Shown here piece after piece: positions 49,296 to 51,069 of a DNA stretch of 51,069 nucleotides. Source of the DNA: Bacteroidales bacterium (GTDB lineage Bacteria; Bacteroidota; Bacteroidia; Bacteroidales; P3); contig JAFXAA010000012.1 in assembly GCA_017522105.1 (NCBI GenBank), positions 1-51,069 of the forward strand, written 5' to 3'. The notes below the pieces were generated by a model, which made no database searches, was not told the DNA's origin, and saw only the letters and a program-made list of their open reading frames with translations. The translations under genes and the position numbers were made by a program. Numbering within the stretch: position 1 is the first letter of the stretch; each line of letters starts with the position of its first letter.

Positions 49296-50852
49296 TCAGC
49301 TGATGGGCCAGCGGCGGTCGAGGCCGAAGCTGACGGGCGCCACCTTGAGCTGCGGGGCGAACTGGAGGCGCTTCCACTCGTTGCGCGCCACACCGCGCAG
49401 CACCCTCTGCACCACCTCGCGGTCGTAGCCCTCGTCCACGATTTCGTCCTCGCAGAGGTCTTCGTCGAGGTAGAGACCCAGCACAGCATCCAGCACAGCA
49501 TAGTCCGGCAGCGAGTCGCTGTCCTTCTGGCTGGGGCGCAACTCGGCGCTGGGAGCCTTGGTGATGCTGTTTTGCGGTATGCGGATGCCGTCGCGGTTAA
49601 TCCACTCGCTGAGCTGGTACACCTCGGTCTTGTAGAGGTCGCCAATCACCGCCAGGGCGCCGCAGGAGTCGCCGTAGAGGGTGCCGTAGCCCATGGCGGC
49701 CTCGGAGCGGTTGGTGGTGTTCAGCGCCAGGGCACCGAACTTATTGGCGTAGCTCATCACCAGGGTGCCGCGTATGCGGGCCTGCAGGTTCTCCTCGGTG
49801 ACGTCCTCGGCGCGGTCGCCGAAGACGGGCTTCAAGGCCTCGCGGAACTGGTCGAACAAAGGCCTGATGGGCACTATGTCGTAGTCCATGCCGAGGTTGT
49901 GGGCCAGGTCCTCGGCGTCCTTCACAGAATGGTCGGTGCTGTATTGGCTTGGCATCAGCAGGCCGTGCACGTTCTCCGCCCCGAGGGCGTCGACGGCCAG
50001 CGTGGCCACCAGGGCCGAGTCGATGCCGCCGCTCAAGCCCAGCACGGCGCGGCGCAGCCCGTTCTTGGCAAAATAGTCGCGCAGACCGCAAACCAAAGCC
50101 TTGTAGACCAGCTCCACAGCCTCGGGCTTCTCGTCGGGGGCGGTCTCAAGCTGCTGCATGTCGACCGTGCAGCATCCCTGCTCGAAATAAGGCATCTGGC
50201 ACAGCACGCCGCCAGCGGCGTTCATGGCCATGGAACCGCCGGCAAACAGGTAGGGCCCCTCGCCGCCAGTGCGGTTCACGTAGACCAGGCCGGCGTTGAG
50301 CGTCTCCACAATCTTGCTCATGCGGTAGCGCGTACGGTAGGGGCGCTGGTAGTCAAACACCTGGCCGCCGCAACAAATCACCACGTCAGGCTGCTCCACG
50401 TGTCCCTTGCTCAGCTCCTTGAGGTCCTCGTAGAAGCCTATGGCCATGCGCTGGTCGTGGTAGTCGATGACCTGCACCCCCTCGCCGCGCACAAAGCAGC
50501 GCTGCTCGTCGGTGGTGAGGTACTTCTTGGTCACCACGCCGCGTATGGCACAGTTCTGCACGAAGACGATGGCGTTGCAGAGCCCGCGGTCCTGCATCTG
50601 GAGCGGCATGCCGACGAGGAAGGCGCGGTGCTCGGAGAGCTCCACGAGGCGTTGCAGGGCGGCCTGGGCGCGCTTCTGCAGGTCGGTGTAGCCGGCAGCG
50701 GCGAACAGCGGCGCACCGCAGAGGGTGCAGGCCGGGAAGACGGTGAGCAGGGCCTCGCGCGAGGCCTCGGCCTCAAGCTCGGCGGCTATCCATTCAAGGT
50801 TGTCCTCAGGACGCAGCGTGAGGATGTCGTGCTGTACGATGTGTATCTTCAT
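49296..50852 (-). CDS. nadE: NAD+ synthase with degenerate glutaminase domain
   Basis: Last step of NAD+ synthesis: amidates deamido-NAD+. 518 residues: an N-terminal nitrilase-like domain (1-240) and a C-terminal synthetase domain with the ATP P-loop LGLSGGIDSALVATLAVDALG (SGGIDS 274-279). The glutaminase triad of the family is Glu-Lys-Cys. Here FPEL reads FPACTLCG (Ala41), the Lys is kept (Lys109/110 in VTKKYL), and ICEDLW reads GFYEDLKE (Tyr141). Two of three catalytic residues are gone, so the enzyme probably uses free ammonia. The synthetase half looks intact (STDHSVKDAEDLAHNLG, NRSEAAMGY, TKAPSAELRPSQKDSDSLPDY). Palindrome copy 3 lies upstream. Confidence 0.93.
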   Translation of the reverse strand: MKIHIVQHDILTLRPEDNLEWIAAELEAEASREALLTVFPACTLCGAPLFAAAGYTDLQKRAQAALQRLVELSEHRAFLVGMPLQMQDRGLCNAIVFVQNCAIRGVVTKKYLTTDEQRCFVRGEGVQVIDYHDQRMAIGFYEDLKELSKGHVEQPDVVICCGGQVFDYQRPYRTRYRMSKIVETLNAGLVYVNRTGGEGPYLFAGGSMAMNAAGGVLCQMPYFEQGCCTVDMQQLETAPDEKPEAVELVYKALVCGLRDYFAKNGLRRAVLGLSGGIDSALVATLAVDALGAENVHGLLMPSQYSTDHSVKDAEDLAHNLGMDYDIVPIRPLFDQFREALKPVFGDRAEDVTEENLQARIRGTLVMSYANKFGALALNTTNRSEAAMGYGTLYGDSCGALAVIGDLYKTEVYQLSEWINRDGIRIPQNSITKAPSAELRPSQKDSDSLPDYAVLDAVLGLYLDEDLCEDEIVDEGYDREVVQRVLRGVARNEWKRLQFAPQLKVAPVSFGLDRRWPIS

Positions 50853-50950
50853 GTTGTCAATCTTTTCTTTGTCCCATTAACGCGCGCACGCTGCAATTAT
50901 TGTGCACCCCATTCCCTATTTTTTCCACCCCCACCGAGGCGCATCCCCGC

Positions 50951-51069
50951 CGGAGCCCCTACGGCATTTCTTCAGTAGTTCTTCAGTAGTTCTTCAGTCA
51001 AACACTGAAGAACTACTGAAGAACTACTGAAGAAATGCCGTAGGGGCTCCGTAGAAGCGTCGGAGGGAC
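50951..51069. repeat. palindromic element, copy 3 (runs off the window)
   Basis: Perfect inverted repeat with 48-bp arms 50951-50998 and 51004-51051 around CAAAC, identical over 101 nt to copy 1. The right flank (51052-51069) contains CGTCGGAGGGAC, also present in the second module right of copy 2 (about 23825-23836), so the element continues past the edge. Located 99 bp upstream of the nadE start. Confidence 0.95.

Overview
The window reads as chromosome from a fairly GC-rich member of the Bacteroidales. The evidence is: promoters of the Bacteroidetes type (TTTG, about 20 nt, then TAnnTTTG); few clear Shine-Dalgarno sites; a Rho with a long disordered insertion; a complete Na+-translocating NADH:quinone reductase operon; SdhC/FrdC of the single-subunit cytochrome b type; GWxTD, OmpH, acyloxyacyl-hydrolase-like and TPR/outer-membrane pairs; and many signal peptides or lipoboxes. 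I cannot assign a genus. No phage, insertion sequence, CRISPR array or rRNA is visible. Apart from about 80 AT-rich bases at the left edge, the region looks like ordinary core genome, but its intergenic DNA is unusual.

Layout. 81-3746: rho (-), gcvH (+), ilvE (-). 3918-8222 (+): tRNA-Ile2(CAT), ruvX, def, a TPR lipoprotein and an 890-residue protein built like the first two thirds of pyruvate phosphate dikinase. 8231-13954 (-): dnaX (interrupted by an in-frame TAG exactly at the gamma/tau junction), dapF, ligA and a PagL-like outer membrane protein. 14031-15792: two divergent lipoproteins separated by a perfect 101-nt hairpin. 15870-23564 (-): a tight operon of a cysteine-less thioredoxin-like protein, a 1043-residue TPR protein, an outer membrane beta-barrel and folC. 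24122-36927 is an anaerobic energy block: aspA and nqrABCDEF (+), a small coiled-coil protein (-), then sdhCAB/frdCAB and a beta-barrel protein (+). Aspartase yields fumarate, Nqr moves electrons from NADH to quinone while pumping Na+, and the SdhCAB/FrdCAB complex can reduce the fumarate. 37182-39051: a zinc-type CDF exporter and tcdA. 39149-45731: a SUMF1-fold lipoprotein (-), then a DPP IV-type peptidase, a barrel protein, gltX and an OmpH-like lipoprotein (+). 45783-50852 (-): a GWxTD protein, a lipid A-type acyltransferase and a family 2 glycosyltransferase, with nadE upstream.

The strongest unexplained signals lie outside normal genes. First, a family of long palindromes built from 11-bp units occurs at 14785-14885, 23674-23860, 50951-51069 (running off the edge) and, degenerate, at 40218-40268. 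Three of the four sit between divergent genes, and the core hairpins of the first and third are identical over 101 nt. Second, short-period tandem repeats of 7, 8 or 9 bp, often folded back as inverted repeats, fill many gaps between genes, including spacers inside the sdh and nqr operons; one such block appears to be translated inside nqrA. Third, several enzymes have altered active sites: NadE lacks two residues of its glutaminase triad, the PPDK-like protein lacks the PEP/pyruvate domain, and the TlpA-like protein has no CXXC.
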